The notes: a model not told the origin generated them from the sequence alone. 64,000 nucleotides of DNA from Geobacteraceae bacterium (GCA_016720395.1 JADKKR010000005.1:248001-312000); one strand, 5' to 3'; shown: positions 34,741 through 44,633, counted from the first letter of the stretch. Made by a program: numbers and translations.

Positions 34741-37101
34741 ATGAAAGAAAGTCACCACTCCATTGGGCTTCGGACGCTTGAAGACATCAGCTCCGTCATC
34801 CTGCATTCCCATGACCTGCACGAGACCCTCGACAATATTGTTGCCATAGTGGCAAAACGTATGAAGACCGACGTCTGTTCGATCTACCTGCTGGAGAAGG
34901 ATGGCGAGACGCTGATGCTAAAGGCTACCAAAGGCCTTTCGAAGTCATCGGTTGACCGGATATCGATGAAAGTCCACGAAGGTCTGTCCGGCTTGGTAGT
35001 CGAGAGTCGCGGCATGGTTATGACCGACAATGCTCCGTCACACCCGCGTTACAAGTATTTCAAGGAAACCCGGGAAGAAAAATTCCTCTCATTTCTGGGG
35101 TTTCCTCTTTTCGAGCACAAGGCCCCCATGGGCGTGATCGTCATCCAGACCCGTGAGGCCCGGCGTTTCAGCGAAGACGAGATAAGTGCCCTGCGCACCA
35201 TCACCTTTCAGATCGGCAGCATCGTTCACAACGCCCGGCTGCTTGACTCGATCCAGCATAAAGAACAGGAGCGTGCCTGGTTCGAACAGGAACTGGCCAA
35301 GGTAAAGAACGGGAATGAAGGAGGCGGTGCAGTGTCGCGCAAGTCCGGAAAACAGGCACCTGTCGCCGCCATGTTGTCCGGGACTGCCGTTTCACCCGGT
35401 TTCAGCAGGGGCAGGGTCTATATCCTTGACCGCTTCAGCGACAAGGTCCTCAAGGTGGCCAAGGTGGGCACCAGGTCCGAAGAACACAAAAAATTCAGCA
35501 TAGCTCTGGAAAAGGCGAAAATCCAGACCATCTATATGGAAAAGCGCGTCAGCGAAACACTTTCTGAAGATGATGCATCCATTTTCCATACCCACCTGAT
35601 GATCCTGGAGGATCGGGGGTTCTCCAGCAAGGTGACTGATCTGGTTGACCAGGGCATGGGAGCCATCCGTGCGGTATACGATGTCGTTCAGCATTATGTC
35701 CAGGCGTTTTCAGCCATGGAAGATCCCTACCTGCGTGAGCGATCGGCTGACATGGAGGACATCGGACGGCGAATTATTGACTGTATGGAGGGCACTGACC
35801 AGAGTTCGGTAACCTTGAAGGAAAAGCGTGTCATTGTCGCGGATGAGATATTCCCGTCGGATCTGGCCATGATGGATCACGAAAAAATCCAGGCCATCGT
35901 AACGGAGAAGGGTAATGTCTATTCACATGCGGCCATTATGGCCAAGTCGCTCGGTATCCCGGCTGTTCTCGGGGTCAACGGACTGATCAAGGCGGCCAAT
36001 GTCAAGGACGGGATTATCGTGGACGGTAATTCCGGGCATGTGTATCTCAATCCGGACAGTTCCATAATAAAAGAATATGCCCGCCTCGAGCAGGACCATG
36101 CCGGGCGCATGAAGGAGCTGGAGGGACTGCGCGACCTTCCTGCTGTGACACGTGACGGGATCGAGATTGTTTTGAGCGCCAATATTGGATTGATCTCGGA
36201 CGTCAGGGTAGCGAACATGCACGGCGCATCCGGTGTGGGGCTGTACCGTACCGAATTCCCCTACATGGCCCGTACGGCCTTCCCCAACCGGAATGAACAG
36301 GCTTCTATCTACAGCAGGATTCTGGAGGGGTTCCCCGGCCAGAATGTCAACATCCGCACCCTTGATATCGGCGGCGACAAGGGCCTGCCGTACTTCCCTT
36401 ATCCCCACGAAGACAACCCGTTTCTCGGCTGGCGCTCAATTCGGGTGTCTCTGGAACGGCAGGACATCTTTCGTGAACAGCTGGCCGGCATTCTGCTGGC
36501 ATCAGGCTCCGGCCAGGCGACGATCATGTTCCCGCTGATCAGCAGTCTTGAAGAGATCAGCCAGATCAAGGAGATTATGGCCTCGGTCAGAAAAGAACTT
36601 ATCAGGGAGGGGCACGCCGTGCCCGGCTATCTGCCGCTGGGGATCATGATCGAGGTGCCCGCTGCTGTCCAGATCATCGAATTCCTGGTGCGCGAGGTGG
36701 ATTATGTCAGCATCGGCACCAACGACCTGATCCAGTACACTCTGGCCGCGGATCGAAATAATCCCCGGGTGAAGCAATACTACGACCCGCATCATCCGGC
36801 GGTGCTGCATTCCATCAAACGGGTTGCGGATGCTGCCAACAAGGCCGGGAAAAAAGTCTCGGTCTGCGGCGAAATGGCCGCTGACCCTCTCAATGCACTG
36901 TTGCTCATGGGTATGGGGATTCGTGAATTCAGCCTTTCGGCTCCCAGCATACCGGTGGTCAAGCGGGCCATTCGCGGGCACGGCCTGGAAGAGTGCCGCA
37001 AGCTGGCTCGCAGGGTGTTGGCCTGCCGCAGTAGTCTGGATGTCAAGCGCTGCCTGTCGGAGTCACGAACCCGCCTGCTCCATGAGACAACATCACCGTA
37101 A
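34741..37101 (+). CDS. ptsP: Phosphoenolpyruvate-protein phosphotransferase with GAF domain (PtsP, EI-Ntr)
   Basis: 786 residues from ATG 34741, preceded by ACGGGG. A GAF domain fills ~1-165 (DVCSIYLLEKDG; FLGFPLFEHKAPMGVIVIQ). The enzyme I part follows: N-terminal domain with AVSPGFSRGRVYIL (~215), the phospho-histidine loop GNVYSHAAIMAKSLGIPAV (~392-410), and the PEP-binding barrel with IRTLDIGGDKGL, SIGTNDLIQYTLAADRN and the catalytic cysteine loop VCGEMAADP. All key residues are present, so it should be active. It starts the nitrogen-type phosphotransfer chain to NPr and EIIA-Ntr, with GAF sensing a small molecule. No ptsH or ptsN is adjacent. Confidence 0.94.
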   Translation: MKESHHSIGLRTLEDISSVILHSHDLHETLDNIVAIVAKRMKTDVCSIYLLEKDGETLMLKATKGLSKSSVDRISMKVHEGLSGLVVESRGMVMTDNAPSHPRYKYFKETREEKFLSFLGFPLFEHKAPMGVIVIQTREARRFSEDEISALRTITFQIGSIVHNARLLDSIQHKEQERAWFEQELAKVKNGNEGGGAVSRKSGKQAPVAAMLSGTAVSPGFSRGRVYILDRFSDKVLKVAKVGTRSEEHKKFSIALEKAKIQTIYMEKRVSETLSEDDASIFHTHLMILEDRGFSSKVTDLVDQGMGAIRAVYDVVQHYVQAFSAMEDPYLRERSADMEDIGRRIIDCMEGTDQSSVTLKEKRVIVADEIFPSDLAMMDHEKIQAIVTEKGNVYSHAAIMAKSLGIPAVLGVNGLIKAANVKDGIIVDGNSGHVYLNPDSSIIKEYARLEQDHAGRMKELEGLRDLPAVTRDGIEIVLSANIGLISDVRVANMHGASGVGLYRTEFPYMARTAFPNRNEQASIYSRILEGFPGQNVNIRTLDIGGDKGLPYFPYPHEDNPFLGWRSIRVSLERQDIFREQLAGILLASGSGQATIMFPLISSLEEISQIKEIMASVRKELIREGHAVPGYLPLGIMIEVPAAVQIIEFLVREVDYVSIGTNDLIQYTLAADRNNPRVKQYYDPHHPAVLHSIKRVADAANKAGKKVSVCGEMAADPLNALLLMGMGIREFSLSAPSIPVVKRAIRGHGLEECRKLARRVLACRSSLDVKRCLSESRTRLLHETTSP

Positions 37102-37160
37102 GCCGGCAATCGGTGCCCGCATTCTATCTGACGGGTTGAAAAGGCTGTTGAGGGCTGATG

Positions 37161-37853
37161 TCAGGTAACATTCAGGATTTCTGCAGGGTCAAGCAGTTCC
37201 ACGATGTGGTCGGCCCGGGCCAGGTTTGAGGCAGGGTAACTGTTGGTTACTGCGATGACCTGCAATCCGGCGCCCTTTGCCGCCTCAATCCCGGCAGGCG
37301 TGTCTTCTATGGCAAGTACCTGCCCGGGAGTAAGCTCCATTGCCCGGAACTCGTTGAGCCTGGCATGCGAAAGTCTGTAGCATGCCGGGTCCGGTTTGCT
37401 CTTGCTGACATCCTCGGCCGTTACAATAATATCGAAGCAGTCTGCGATGCCGAGCGTTTCAAGTATCGGATCGATATCCGATCGCAGGGCTCCACTGCAG
37501 ATTCCCAGTGGAGTCCGGCTGGCTTGAATGTGTCTGATGAGATTGACGACCCCGGGATAGGCGGTTATGCCGTCACGGATTATGTCCTGAAACAGGTCCG
37601 CCTTCCGGTCGATGAAGTTCTGGAGATTCGCGGCCGACAGGGTCGTACCGTTTGCCTTGAAAGCTTCGATAAATGCATCGCGGTCATCAAAGCCCATGTA
37701 GGTCTCAACGTACTGTTCCCATGAAAACCCGAGTCCACGTGGTTCCAGTAAGCGTTGAAATGCCGCGTAATGAAGAGGTTCCGTATCGACAATCACCCCG
37801 TCAAAATCGAAGATAACCGCCTCAGCCTGCAATCCGTTTAAAAATTTCACCAT
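37161..37853 (-). CDS. HAD-superfamily phosphatase, beta-phosphoglucomutase-like subfamily
   Basis: 230 residues. Motif I FDFDGVIVDTE (~15-25) with the nucleophile Asp, motif II GICSGALRS (~117), motif III lysine in SKSKPDP (~150), motif IV AIEDTPAGIEAAK (~180-192). A helical cap domain between motifs I and II marks subfamily IA. Substrates of this group include phosphoglycolate and sugar phosphates; the sequence alone does not choose. It overlaps the PAP2 gene upstream by 7 nt, so the two are co-transcribed. Confidence 0.87.
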   Translation of the reverse strand: MVKFLNGLQAEAVIFDFDGVIVDTEPLHYAAFQRLLEPRGLGFSWEQYVETYMGFDDRDAFIEAFKANGTTLSAANLQNFIDRKADLFQDIIRDGITAYPGVVNLIRHIQASRTPLGICSGALRSDIDPILETLGIADCFDIIVTAEDVSKSKPDPACYRLSHARLNEFRAMELTPGQVLAIEDTPAGIEAAKGAGLQVIAVTNSYPASNLARADHIVELLDPAEILNVT

Positions 37854-38665
37854 GTCCCCACCAATGCCAGGCCTGCGCCGTTATCATACGTCCGGGGTGC
37901 CAGTGCCACCCTGTTCCTGCCGGCATGGTAGCTGGTCACCACCCTGCCGCACAGTTCTCCCAGGGCGGCTCCTAAAACCACATCGCTTGCCCAGTGTTTG
38001 TTGTTATATATGCGGGAGAAGCCCACAAAGGCTGCAGCAGTGTAGTAAACAGCCTTCATGGTGAAATTCTCCGAGGTTGCCGCCAGTATGGATGCCAGTG
38101 CAAAAGAGCTTGAGGTGTGCATGGACGGCAACGAATCATAATTATTCTTAAAGCCGAATGGCTTGAAATCTCCCTTTGACGAAGTGGCCTCCGGCCGACC
38201 GCGACCAGCGGCCTCTTTGATCAATAAAGTGGTTGCGTCAGCAAGGATCAATGCTTCTCCCATCATCTCCCCCACCTCCTTCCATTTAGGGGAATCCGCC
38301 AGTATGGCTCCGCCGTAGACCAGGCCCGCCAAACCCAGATGAAGATAGGGGTCTCCCATGAGTGAGCCGGCGTCGGCTGCTGTGCCAAGAGAATTGTTCG
38401 GCCGGGCGGTAAGCTTTTCCTGGATCTGTCTGTCAAAGGCGTAGGTAAGTCCGACTGCGCCTGCAACACCCAGCGTGATAAAGATATTGCCGTTTTCCAG
38501 CCGGAGCGGAGCTGCCAGCAGATCCGCACCCTCATTACCAAGGCGGCGTGCAGCAGCGGAAATTTCTCCGCTGAATGTACTATCACCAATTTCAGATGGA
38601 AATGCCCTGTCTGGCGCCAGTGACAGAATAACCAGTAGAATCGTGATCAGGATCGGCAGATTCAC
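37847..38665 (-). CDS. PAP2-family (phosphatidic acid phosphatase-like) membrane phosphatase
   Basis: 272 residues with an N-terminal signal or membrane helix (LPILITILLVILSLAP). PAP2 motifs: C1 KEAAGRGRPEA, C2 LPSMHTSSSFA with its histidine, and C3 GFSRIYNNKHWASDVVLGA with its catalytic histidine and aspartate. Related enzymes remove phosphate from lipid pyrophosphates such as undecaprenyl-PP. The downstream HAD gene overlaps it. The upstream neighbour on the same strand is a sensor kinase. Confidence 0.86.
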   Translation of the reverse strand: MNLPILITILLVILSLAPDRAFPSEIGDSTFSGEISAAARRLGNEGADLLAAPLRLENGNIFITLGVAGAVGLTYAFDRQIQEKLTARPNNSLGTAADAGSLMGDPYLHLGLAGLVYGGAILADSPKWKEVGEMMGEALILADATTLLIKEAAGRGRPEATSSKGDFKPFGFKNNYDSLPSMHTSSSFALASILAATSENFTMKAVYYTAAAFVGFSRIYNNKHWASDVVLGAALGELCGRVVTSYHAGRNRVALAPRTYDNGAGLALVGTW

Positions 38666-38683
38666 TATACGTCCTTGTTCTGA

Positions 38684-40726
38684 TTATGAATGGGACTGTT
38701 CAACCGGCAGGAGAATGTAAAAAGAAGAGCCGGGGCAGGCCTGCGGATCGTAACCTGCCGATTCAGCCCAAAGGTGGCCGCCATGCATGTCGATGACACC
38801 TTTGGCAATGGAAAGTCCGAGTCCGGCACCTCGTGCTTTGAAGGCCACTTTTCCTGAACTGTGCTCTTCAATATTGCCCGCTTCATAGAATTTGTCAAAG
38901 ATGCGGCGCTGGTCTTCCTTGTCAATGCCGATACCGGTGTCGCTGATGACAATTTCAATAAACGGCCGATGGCTGGAATAGGCATTCAGCCCGCTACTGC
39001 CGACCTCGTGCAGCGGCCGGTGCCGGTCATCCTGAATCAATGCAGTTGTAACAGAAATACTGCCTCCGTCCGGTGTGAACTTGATGGCGTTTCCAAGGAT
39101 ATTCGATAACAGCTGCATCAGCCTGGTATGGTCTCCACGAATAATGGGCAGTGACGTGTCCAGATGAGTCGTGATCTCCTGTTTGCGCAACACCAGAAAA
39201 AAACGCAGTTCCTTGACGGCAGATTCGATGAGCGCATTTATGTCAACCTGATCAAGCTTCAGTTCCAGCCGTTTCTGGTCGATCATGGATACGTCGATCA
39301 TGTCTTTGACAATATTATCGAGTCGTACCGCTGCAGCCGAGATGTTCTGAACCATCTCCTCGGTGGATTCGGTAAGTTGGCCTTTCATGTCTGTTAACAG
39401 GAGATCTGAATATCCCATGATCACGGTTAGAGGTGTTTTCAGTTCATGAGAGGCCAACCCGAGAAAAGAATCTTTCATGCGGTTGAGCCGCGCCAGTCCG
39501 GCGGCACTGTTCTCCAGGTTCTGCAGAATCTCACGTTCCTTGGTGACATCGCGGATAATGATCTGCAGCAGAGTCTTTTCTCCCTGACTGACGCAGCTGG
39601 CGTGGACTCTTCCTACCCGCTGTTCATGCATACTGTTGCTTATAGTTATCTCGTCATCGACCGGGGAGCCAGCATAGGCCTCTTTGAGTTTCTTGAGGAG
39701 CTGGGGGATGTTCTCGGAATTAAGCCGCACCAGAAGGTTGGATATGTGCTGCCCAACAAGCTCGTTTGCAGGGAGACCCAGAAAAGTCTCTGCCATCTTA
39801 TTGACTATGATGATCTTTTCTGAATCATCGAGAATGATAATGGTGTCCCCGGCTTCTTCCTGAAGTTTTTTGTAGAGCTCTTCCGATTTTTCAAGATCGC
39901 TGCTCATCCTCTCCAGCTGAAGGTAGGAATTGTGAAGCTGCATATGGGTGTTCGACAATTCGGCGTAGTTGTTATGAAGCTCATTGTCGCGGGCTTCCAA
40001 GGCCACAGACATGGTGTTGATCTTGTTTCCGAGCTGATCCAGTTCGTATATGGGCAGCGTCTCAATCGTGGTCTTGAATTCGCCCTGGGCGATGCGGGTA
40101 ACCCCCTCCAGCAGTTTTGTTATGGGGGTGATGATGCTTCGTTTGACAAACAGGATAACCAGGGCAAATGAGATAGAAAAAAATATCAGGAAAACAATAA
40201 GCGACCGAAGGATGATGGTATTAACCTTCTGATCGACCGAGTTTAAAGGGAATCCGATATGAATGGAGGCAAGAGTCCCGCTGTCGAAAGAATGGACCGG
40301 TACCCTGATATCGAAATACCTGCCTGTGGGTGTCTTGATGACTCCGACGTCCCGCTGGCGTGAATCACCGTAGGACGACGGGGTGCGGGCTTTTGAAAAA
40401 TCGTATGTGGCAAATTCCGGTTCACTGGCAAAGAGGGTCTTGCCGTTGTTGTCCGAGATAACGCAGTAGGACATTTCCGGGTCGGTCTGTATAACTTCGC
40501 GGCATTTTTCAGCCAGCCCGTTGATATCGCGGATATCAATTCCCAGTGACAGCACCTTTTCCATGGATGACTTCAGCGAGATGCCGAGACTCTGGGAGCG
40601 CAGGATGATTTCCTGAACGTACTCGCGGCGGAACATGGCAATTTCCATTGCCGTGTTTGCAAGGATTGTCATCGAAAGGATGATGAAGGAAAAAAGGATT
40701 ATGCGTTTTTCAAGGGATTGTTTCAT
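38684..40726 (-). CDS. Membrane sensor histidine kinase (HAMP-PAS-HisKA-HATPase)
   Basis: 680 residues. Membrane helix 1 at ~9-30, an extracytoplasmic sensor of ~130 residues, membrane helix 2 (LRSLIVFLIFFSISFALVIL, ~172-195), HAMP (~195-250), coiled coil (~255-290), PAS (~290-400), HisKA with FLGLASHELKTPLTV (phospho-His ~435), and ATPase with the N box NAIKFTPDGG, G1 DTGIGIDKED and G2 GAGLGLSIAKG. It is complete and should autophosphorylate. No receiver domain or response-regulator gene is adjacent, so it is an orphan kinase in this window. It is divergent from gapA. Confidence 0.92.
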   Translation of the reverse strand: MKQSLEKRIILFSFIILSMTILANTAMEIAMFRREYVQEIILRSQSLGISLKSSMEKVLSLGIDIRDINGLAEKCREVIQTDPEMSYCVISDNNGKTLFASEPEFATYDFSKARTPSSYGDSRQRDVGVIKTPTGRYFDIRVPVHSFDSGTLASIHIGFPLNSVDQKVNTIILRSLIVFLIFFSISFALVILFVKRSIITPITKLLEGVTRIAQGEFKTTIETLPIYELDQLGNKINTMSVALEARDNELHNNYAELSNTHMQLHNSYLQLERMSSDLEKSEELYKKLQEEAGDTIIILDDSEKIIIVNKMAETFLGLPANELVGQHISNLLVRLNSENIPQLLKKLKEAYAGSPVDDEITISNSMHEQRVGRVHASCVSQGEKTLLQIIIRDVTKEREILQNLENSAAGLARLNRMKDSFLGLASHELKTPLTVIMGYSDLLLTDMKGQLTESTEEMVQNISAAAVRLDNIVKDMIDVSMIDQKRLELKLDQVDINALIESAVKELRFFLVLRKQEITTHLDTSLPIIRGDHTRLMQLLSNILGNAIKFTPDGGSISVTTALIQDDRHRPLHEVGSSGLNAYSSHRPFIEIVISDTGIGIDKEDQRRIFDKFYEAGNIEEHSSGKVAFKARGAGLGLSIAKGVIDMHGGHLWAESAGYDPQACPGSSFYILLPVEQSHS

Positions 40727-40851
40727 TACGTGGCCAAAGAATCAGAGGCGTTGGAAACACACTTTTTTCTTTTATCACATTCACGCCAAAGAAGAAGCAC
40801 TTTTCTGACAGCGCATCTGTGTCCCGGGAAAGATAAACCGCAAATTTATAG

Positions 40852-40879
40852 TTGACGATTTGATTATATGTTCTATTAT
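40852..40879 (+). promoter_or_regulatory. Sigma-70-like promoter for gapA
   Basis: TTGACG (40852-40857), 16-bp spacer, TATTAT (40874-40879), 71 nt before the ATG and within the 224-base divergent gap. Confidence 0.6.
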
Positions 40880-40950
40880 TTGAAATCTTTCTGGAAGCGC
40901 ATTGCCGACAGAAGGCGAGGTAATCAAACATCCATACGAGGAGGAATTTC

Positions 40951-41955
40951 ATGGCATTACGGGTTGCAATCAATGGTTTCGGCAGGATTGGCCGGATGGT
41001 GTTACGGGCGGCAAGCAAGGACAAGAATATCGAGTTCGTGGCAATCAATGATCTGACCGATGCCGCCACCCTGGCGCATCTCTTCAAGTATGATTCGGTT
41101 CACGGTATCTTTCCCGGCAAGGTAGAGCATACCGACAACAGCCTGATTATCAACGGCAAGTCAATCAAGATCTATGCCGTCAGAAATCCTGCGGAACTGC
41201 CCTGGAAAAAGGACAAGATCGATGTCGTACTCGAGTCCACAGGTCTCTTCACCTCCAAGGACAAGGCAGAACTGCATATCCAGGCAGGCGCCAAAAAGGT
41301 TGTGATCTCTGCCCCGGCAACAAACGAGGACATCACCATTGTCATGGGCGTAAACGATCATCTGTACGACGCAAAAAAGCACACCATCATTTCCAATGCG
41401 TCCTGCACGACCAATTGCCTGGCCCCGGTAGCAAAAGTGCTGCATGAGACCTTTGGAATCGAAAAGGGACTCGTGACAACGGTTCACTCGTATACCAACG
41501 ACCAGAACATCCTCGACCTGCCCCATAAGGACCTGCGTCGCGCCCGTGCTGCTGCCGTATCCATGATCCCCACCACGACCGGCGCCGCCAAGGCGGTTTC
41601 TCTGGTCCTGCCGGAGCTGAAGGGCAGGCTGGACGGCATGGCCATCCGTGTACCGACCCCGAACGTATCGGTTGTGGACCTGGTCGTCACGCTCAAGAAG
41701 AAGGCCGACGTCGTCAAGGTCAATGCCGCCCTCAAGAAAGCCTCTAAAGGACCGCTTAAAGGGATACTCGGCTTCTGTGAAGAACCGCTGGTCTCTATCG
41801 ACTTTAACGGGAACCCGCTCTCCTCTATCGTTGATGCCTCATGCACCAAGGTGATTGGCGATTCGATGGTCAAGGTCATTTCCTGGTATGACAATGAAGC
41901 CGGCTTCTCCCATCGGGTGGTCGATCTGTTCAGGCTGATCGCTTCTAAAAAATAG
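40951..41955 (+). CDS. gapA: Glyceraldehyde-3-phosphate dehydrogenase, type I
   Basis: 334 residues; GAGGAGG precedes the ATG. NAD-binding GFGRIGRMVLRA (~9-20), catalytic cysteine motif SNASCTTNCLAPVAK (Cys ~152), and later IPTTTGAAKAVSLVLPELKG. Conserved length for homotetrameric GAPDH. It starts a gap-pgk-tpiA glycolytic cluster; a terminator lies between gapA and pgk. Confidence 0.97.
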   Translation: MALRVAINGFGRIGRMVLRAASKDKNIEFVAINDLTDAATLAHLFKYDSVHGIFPGKVEHTDNSLIINGKSIKIYAVRNPAELPWKKDKIDVVLESTGLFTSKDKAELHIQAGAKKVVISAPATNEDITIVMGVNDHLYDAKKHTIISNASCTTNCLAPVAKVLHETFGIEKGLVTTVHSYTNDQNILDLPHKDLRRARAAAVSMIPTTTGAAKAVSLVLPELKGRLDGMAIRVPTPNVSVVDLVVTLKKKADVVKVNAALKKASKGPLKGILGFCEEPLVSIDFNGNPLSSIVDASCTKVIGDSMVKVISWYDNEAGFSHRVVDLFRLIASKK

Positions 41956-41976
41956 CCGGTCTCTGCACCGCAGTGT

Positions 41977-42008
41977 GAGGGGGAATTCAGTTCCCCCTCT
42001 TTTTTTTA
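41977..42008 (+). terminator. Intrinsic terminator between gapA and pgk
   Basis: GAGGGGGAA (41977-41985) pairs with TTCCCCCTC (41991-41999), loop TTCAG, followed by nine T. Strong; pgk transcription must read through or start afresh. Confidence 0.85.
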
Positions 42009-42039
42009 CATCTCAGCAGTTTCATGGAAGGAGAGACTC

Positions 42040-43239
42040 ATGCCGATCCGCTATATTGACCAGATCAAGGACCTGAAGGACAAGAAGGTATTCATCCGGG
42101 TGGATTTTAATGTCCCTCAGGACGATAAGGGCTGCATTACCGAGGACACCCGTATCGCCGGTGCCGTGGCGACTATCCGCTATGCCGTTGAGCAGGGTGC
42201 AAAGGTCGTACTGGCATCCCATCTGGGGCGCCCCAAGGGCGAAAAGAAAGCCAAGTACACGATGGCCCCGGCATCCAAGCGCCTGGGAGAACTTCTGGGC
42301 AGGAAGGTCAAGCAGGCACCTGACTGCTTCGGACCGGAAGTCACTGCTCTGATCGACGCCATGAAACCGGGCGAGGTCGTGATGCTGGAAAATGTCCGTT
42401 TCTACCCGGGAGAAGAAAAGAACGATGCCGCGTTTGCCCGGCAGTTGGCCAACGGCTGCGAGATCTATGTCAATGATGCCTTTGCCGTTTCTCATCGGGC
42501 CCACGCCTCGGTGGAAGCCATCACCAAGGTGATCCCCGTTATTGCGGCGGGTTTCCTGATGCGTAACGAGATGACTTTCTTTGACAAGGCCATGAGCAAT
42601 CCGGTTCGGCCGCTGGTTGCCATACTGGGTGGCGCCAAGGTTTCCGGCAAGCTTGAAGTGCTTGAGACCCTTGTTAATAAGGTCGACAAGGTCGTCATCG
42701 GCGGCGGCATGGCCTTCACCTTTCTCAAGGCCATGGGGTATCCCGTTGGCAAGTCGCTGGTCGAGGATGAGCTGATTCCGACGGCCAAGAAGATTATGGA
42801 CCGGGCCAAAAAAAAGGGGGTCATGTTCTATCTGCCGGTGGATTGTGTTGTTGCCAATGCCTTTGAAGCAACAGCCACCAACTTCATCACACCGGTCCAG
42901 GAGATCCCGGAAGGATGGATGGCGCTGGATATCGGACCGGCGTCTGCAACGCTTTTCGCCGAGACGCTGCGTGATGCCAAGACCGTCATCTGGAACGGCC
43001 CCATGGGGGTATTCGAGATGGATGCCTTTGCCCGTGGCACGTTTGCCGTGGCCGAAGCGGTGGGCAGTGCCTTTGCCACTACCATCATCGGAGGCGGTGA
43101 TACGGATTCCGCGGTCCGCAAGGCCGGCGTCGACTCCAAGGTCAGCTACATCTCCACCGGTGGCGGTGCGTTTCTGGAACTGCTGGAAGGTAAGATATTG
43201 CCGGGTGTCAAGGCCCTCGATATCAAAACGAAAAAATAA
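42040..43239 (+). CDS. pgk: Phosphoglycerate kinase
   Basis: 399 residues; AAGGAGAG precedes the ATG. Signature FIRVDFNVPQDD (~17-28), SHLGRPKGE (~59-67), AILGGAKVSGKLEVL (~195-209), and the nucleotide-binding IWNGPMGVFEMDAFARGT. Typical length. It makes ATP from 1,3-bisphosphoglycerate. Confidence 0.97.
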   Translation: MPIRYIDQIKDLKDKKVFIRVDFNVPQDDKGCITEDTRIAGAVATIRYAVEQGAKVVLASHLGRPKGEKKAKYTMAPASKRLGELLGRKVKQAPDCFGPEVTALIDAMKPGEVVMLENVRFYPGEEKNDAAFARQLANGCEIYVNDAFAVSHRAHASVEAITKVIPVIAAGFLMRNEMTFFDKAMSNPVRPLVAILGGAKVSGKLEVLETLVNKVDKVVIGGGMAFTFLKAMGYPVGKSLVEDELIPTAKKIMDRAKKKGVMFYLPVDCVVANAFEATATNFITPVQEIPEGWMALDIGPASATLFAETLRDAKTVIWNGPMGVFEMDAFARGTFAVAEAVGSAFATTIIGGGDTDSAVRKAGVDSKVSYISTGGGAFLELLEGKILPGVKALDIKTKK

Positions 43240-43375
43240 CGGGTCGTTGAAAAACTGCCATTTCGCCGCTGTCCTCAAAAGCCCTCTTGTGCGGCGTAGC
43301 GCTGCTACGCCGCCGCGCGGTTTTCTGCGGGTGCGACGATCAGTCCTTTTTTTGAGCAACCCCCATAAGGAGAGT
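43240..43375. repeat. Intergenic palindromic element between pgk and tpiA
   Basis: The gap holds GCGGCGTAGC-GCT-GCTACGCCGC (43291-43313), a 10-bp perfect GC-rich stem. It begins GGTCGTTGAAAAACTGCC and ends near TTTTTTTGAGCAACCCC, an arrangement I associate with dispersed intergenic repeats of Geobacter-type genomes. Only one copy is visible here, so repeat status is an inference. Confidence 0.4.
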
Positions 43376-43382
43376 ACAGATA

Positions 43383-44138
43383 ATGCGCACACCGCTAATT
43401 GCAGGAAACTGGAAGCTGTTCAAGACGATTGATGAAGCAACCGGTATGGTAAAAGAACTCAAAACGCTTGTGGCCGCGACGGCAGGTGTTGAGATCGTTG
43501 TTGCCCCGGTATTTACGGCACTCAGCCGGGTGGCCGATTCGCTGACCGGTTCCAATATCAGGCTGGCAGCCCAGGATTGCTTCTGGGAGGAGGAGGGTGC
43601 CTACACCGGCGAGGTGGCGCCGAAACTGCTGGTGGATGCAGGCTGCAGCCATGTTATCATCGGGCATTCAGAGCGGCGGCAATACTTCGGGGAGACCGAC
43701 GAAACCGTCAATAAAAAAGCCAAAGCCGCAATAAGTGCCGGCTTGACCGCGATTGTCTGCGTTGGTGAAACCCTGGCCGAACGTGAAGCCGACAGGACCT
43801 TTACCGTCATCGAGACGCAGCTGAAAGGTGGTCTGGCCGGTTTTTCTGCTGATCAGCTGGCGAAGTCGGTCATCGCCTACGAACCGGTCTGGGCGATCGG
43901 CACCGGAAAGACTGCCAGCGACGCCCAGGCGCAGGAGGTTCATGCCTTTATCCGCAGTCTGCTGGTAAATTTGTTCGGACAGTCGGCGGCCGAAGCTATG
44001 CGCATTCTCTATGGTGGCAGTGTAAAGCCCGATAATGTAAAGGGATTGATGTCGCAGAACGATATCGACGGGGCCCTGGTCGGCGGTGCCAGCCTCAAGG
44101 CGGATTCGTTTGCGGCCATCGCCAATTTTGCTTCCTGA
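43383..44138 (+). CDS. tpiA: Triosephosphate isomerase
   Basis: 251 residues; AAGGAGAG precedes the ATG. GNWKLFKT (~8-15), catalytic His in IIGHSERRQYFGE (~93-105), catalytic Glu in AYEPVWAIGTGKTAS (~165-179), and the phosphate loop LYGGSVKPDN. It interconverts dihydroxyacetone phosphate and glyceraldehyde 3-phosphate. Confidence 0.97.
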   Translation: MRTPLIAGNWKLFKTIDEATGMVKELKTLVAATAGVEIVVAPVFTALSRVADSLTGSNIRLAAQDCFWEEEGAYTGEVAPKLLVDAGCSHVIIGHSERRQYFGETDETVNKKAKAAISAGLTAIVCVGETLAEREADRTFTVIETQLKGGLAGFSADQLAKSVIAYEPVWAIGTGKTASDAQAQEVHAFIRSLLVNLFGQSAAEAMRILYGGSVKPDNVKGLMSQNDIDGALVGGASLKADSFAAIANFAS

Positions 44139-44246
44139 AGCGTCTTTATCCACGGGCGTGAATAGGATCGTGGCAAAAAAACTTTACAATATAATGAATC
44201 CTGTGGTACTTAATTCATTCTTAATTTACCAGCCAGGGGATATTGA

Positions 44247-44633
44247 ATGACAATCGTACTTACCATGCTGCACATAGTAGTAAGCATATTCATGATCGCT
44301 GTTGTACTGCTGCAGTCCGGCAAAGGGGCCGAGATGGGCGCTTCTTTCGGAAGCAGCGGCAGCCAGTCGGTTTTCGGCGCAGGCGGCGGATCCACGTTTC
44401 TCAGCAAGATGACCACCGGTGCAGCGGTTATTTTCATGCTGACATCGCTGACCCTGGCCTATCTCTCCGGACAGCCGAATTCGTCCTCGATCATGTCTTC
44501 AAAAAGTAAACCTGCTGCGGCAGCACCCGCTCAAGAGGCTCCTGCAGCTCCTGCAGCACCGGCCCAGGGCACGCCGACGAACCTGCCGTCCGCTCCGGCA
44601 GCTCCGGCAGCGCCTGCTCAGCCGAACAAGTAA
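44247..44633 (+). CDS. secG: Preprotein translocase subunit SecG
   Basis: 128 residues; CCAGGGG precedes the ATG. Two membrane helices (~3-24 and ~52-73) flank the conserved cytoplasmic loop LLQSGKGAEMGASFG ... FGAGGGSTFL. A long Ala/Pro-rich tail (~85-128) is extra but common. The tpiA-secG-tRNA-Leu order is conserved in many bacteria. Confidence 0.93.
   Translation: MTIVLTMLHIVVSIFMIAVVLLQSGKGAEMGASFGSSGSQSVFGAGGGSTFLSKMTTGAAVIFMLTSLTLAYLSGQPNSSSIMSSKSKPAAAAPAQEAPAAPAAPAQGTPTNLPSAPAAPAAPAQPNK

Noticed and set aside
42022..43392. Long open frame (456 codons) on the strand opposite pgk
   Set aside because: It is a composition shadow of pgk, with no ribosome site and no family resemblance.
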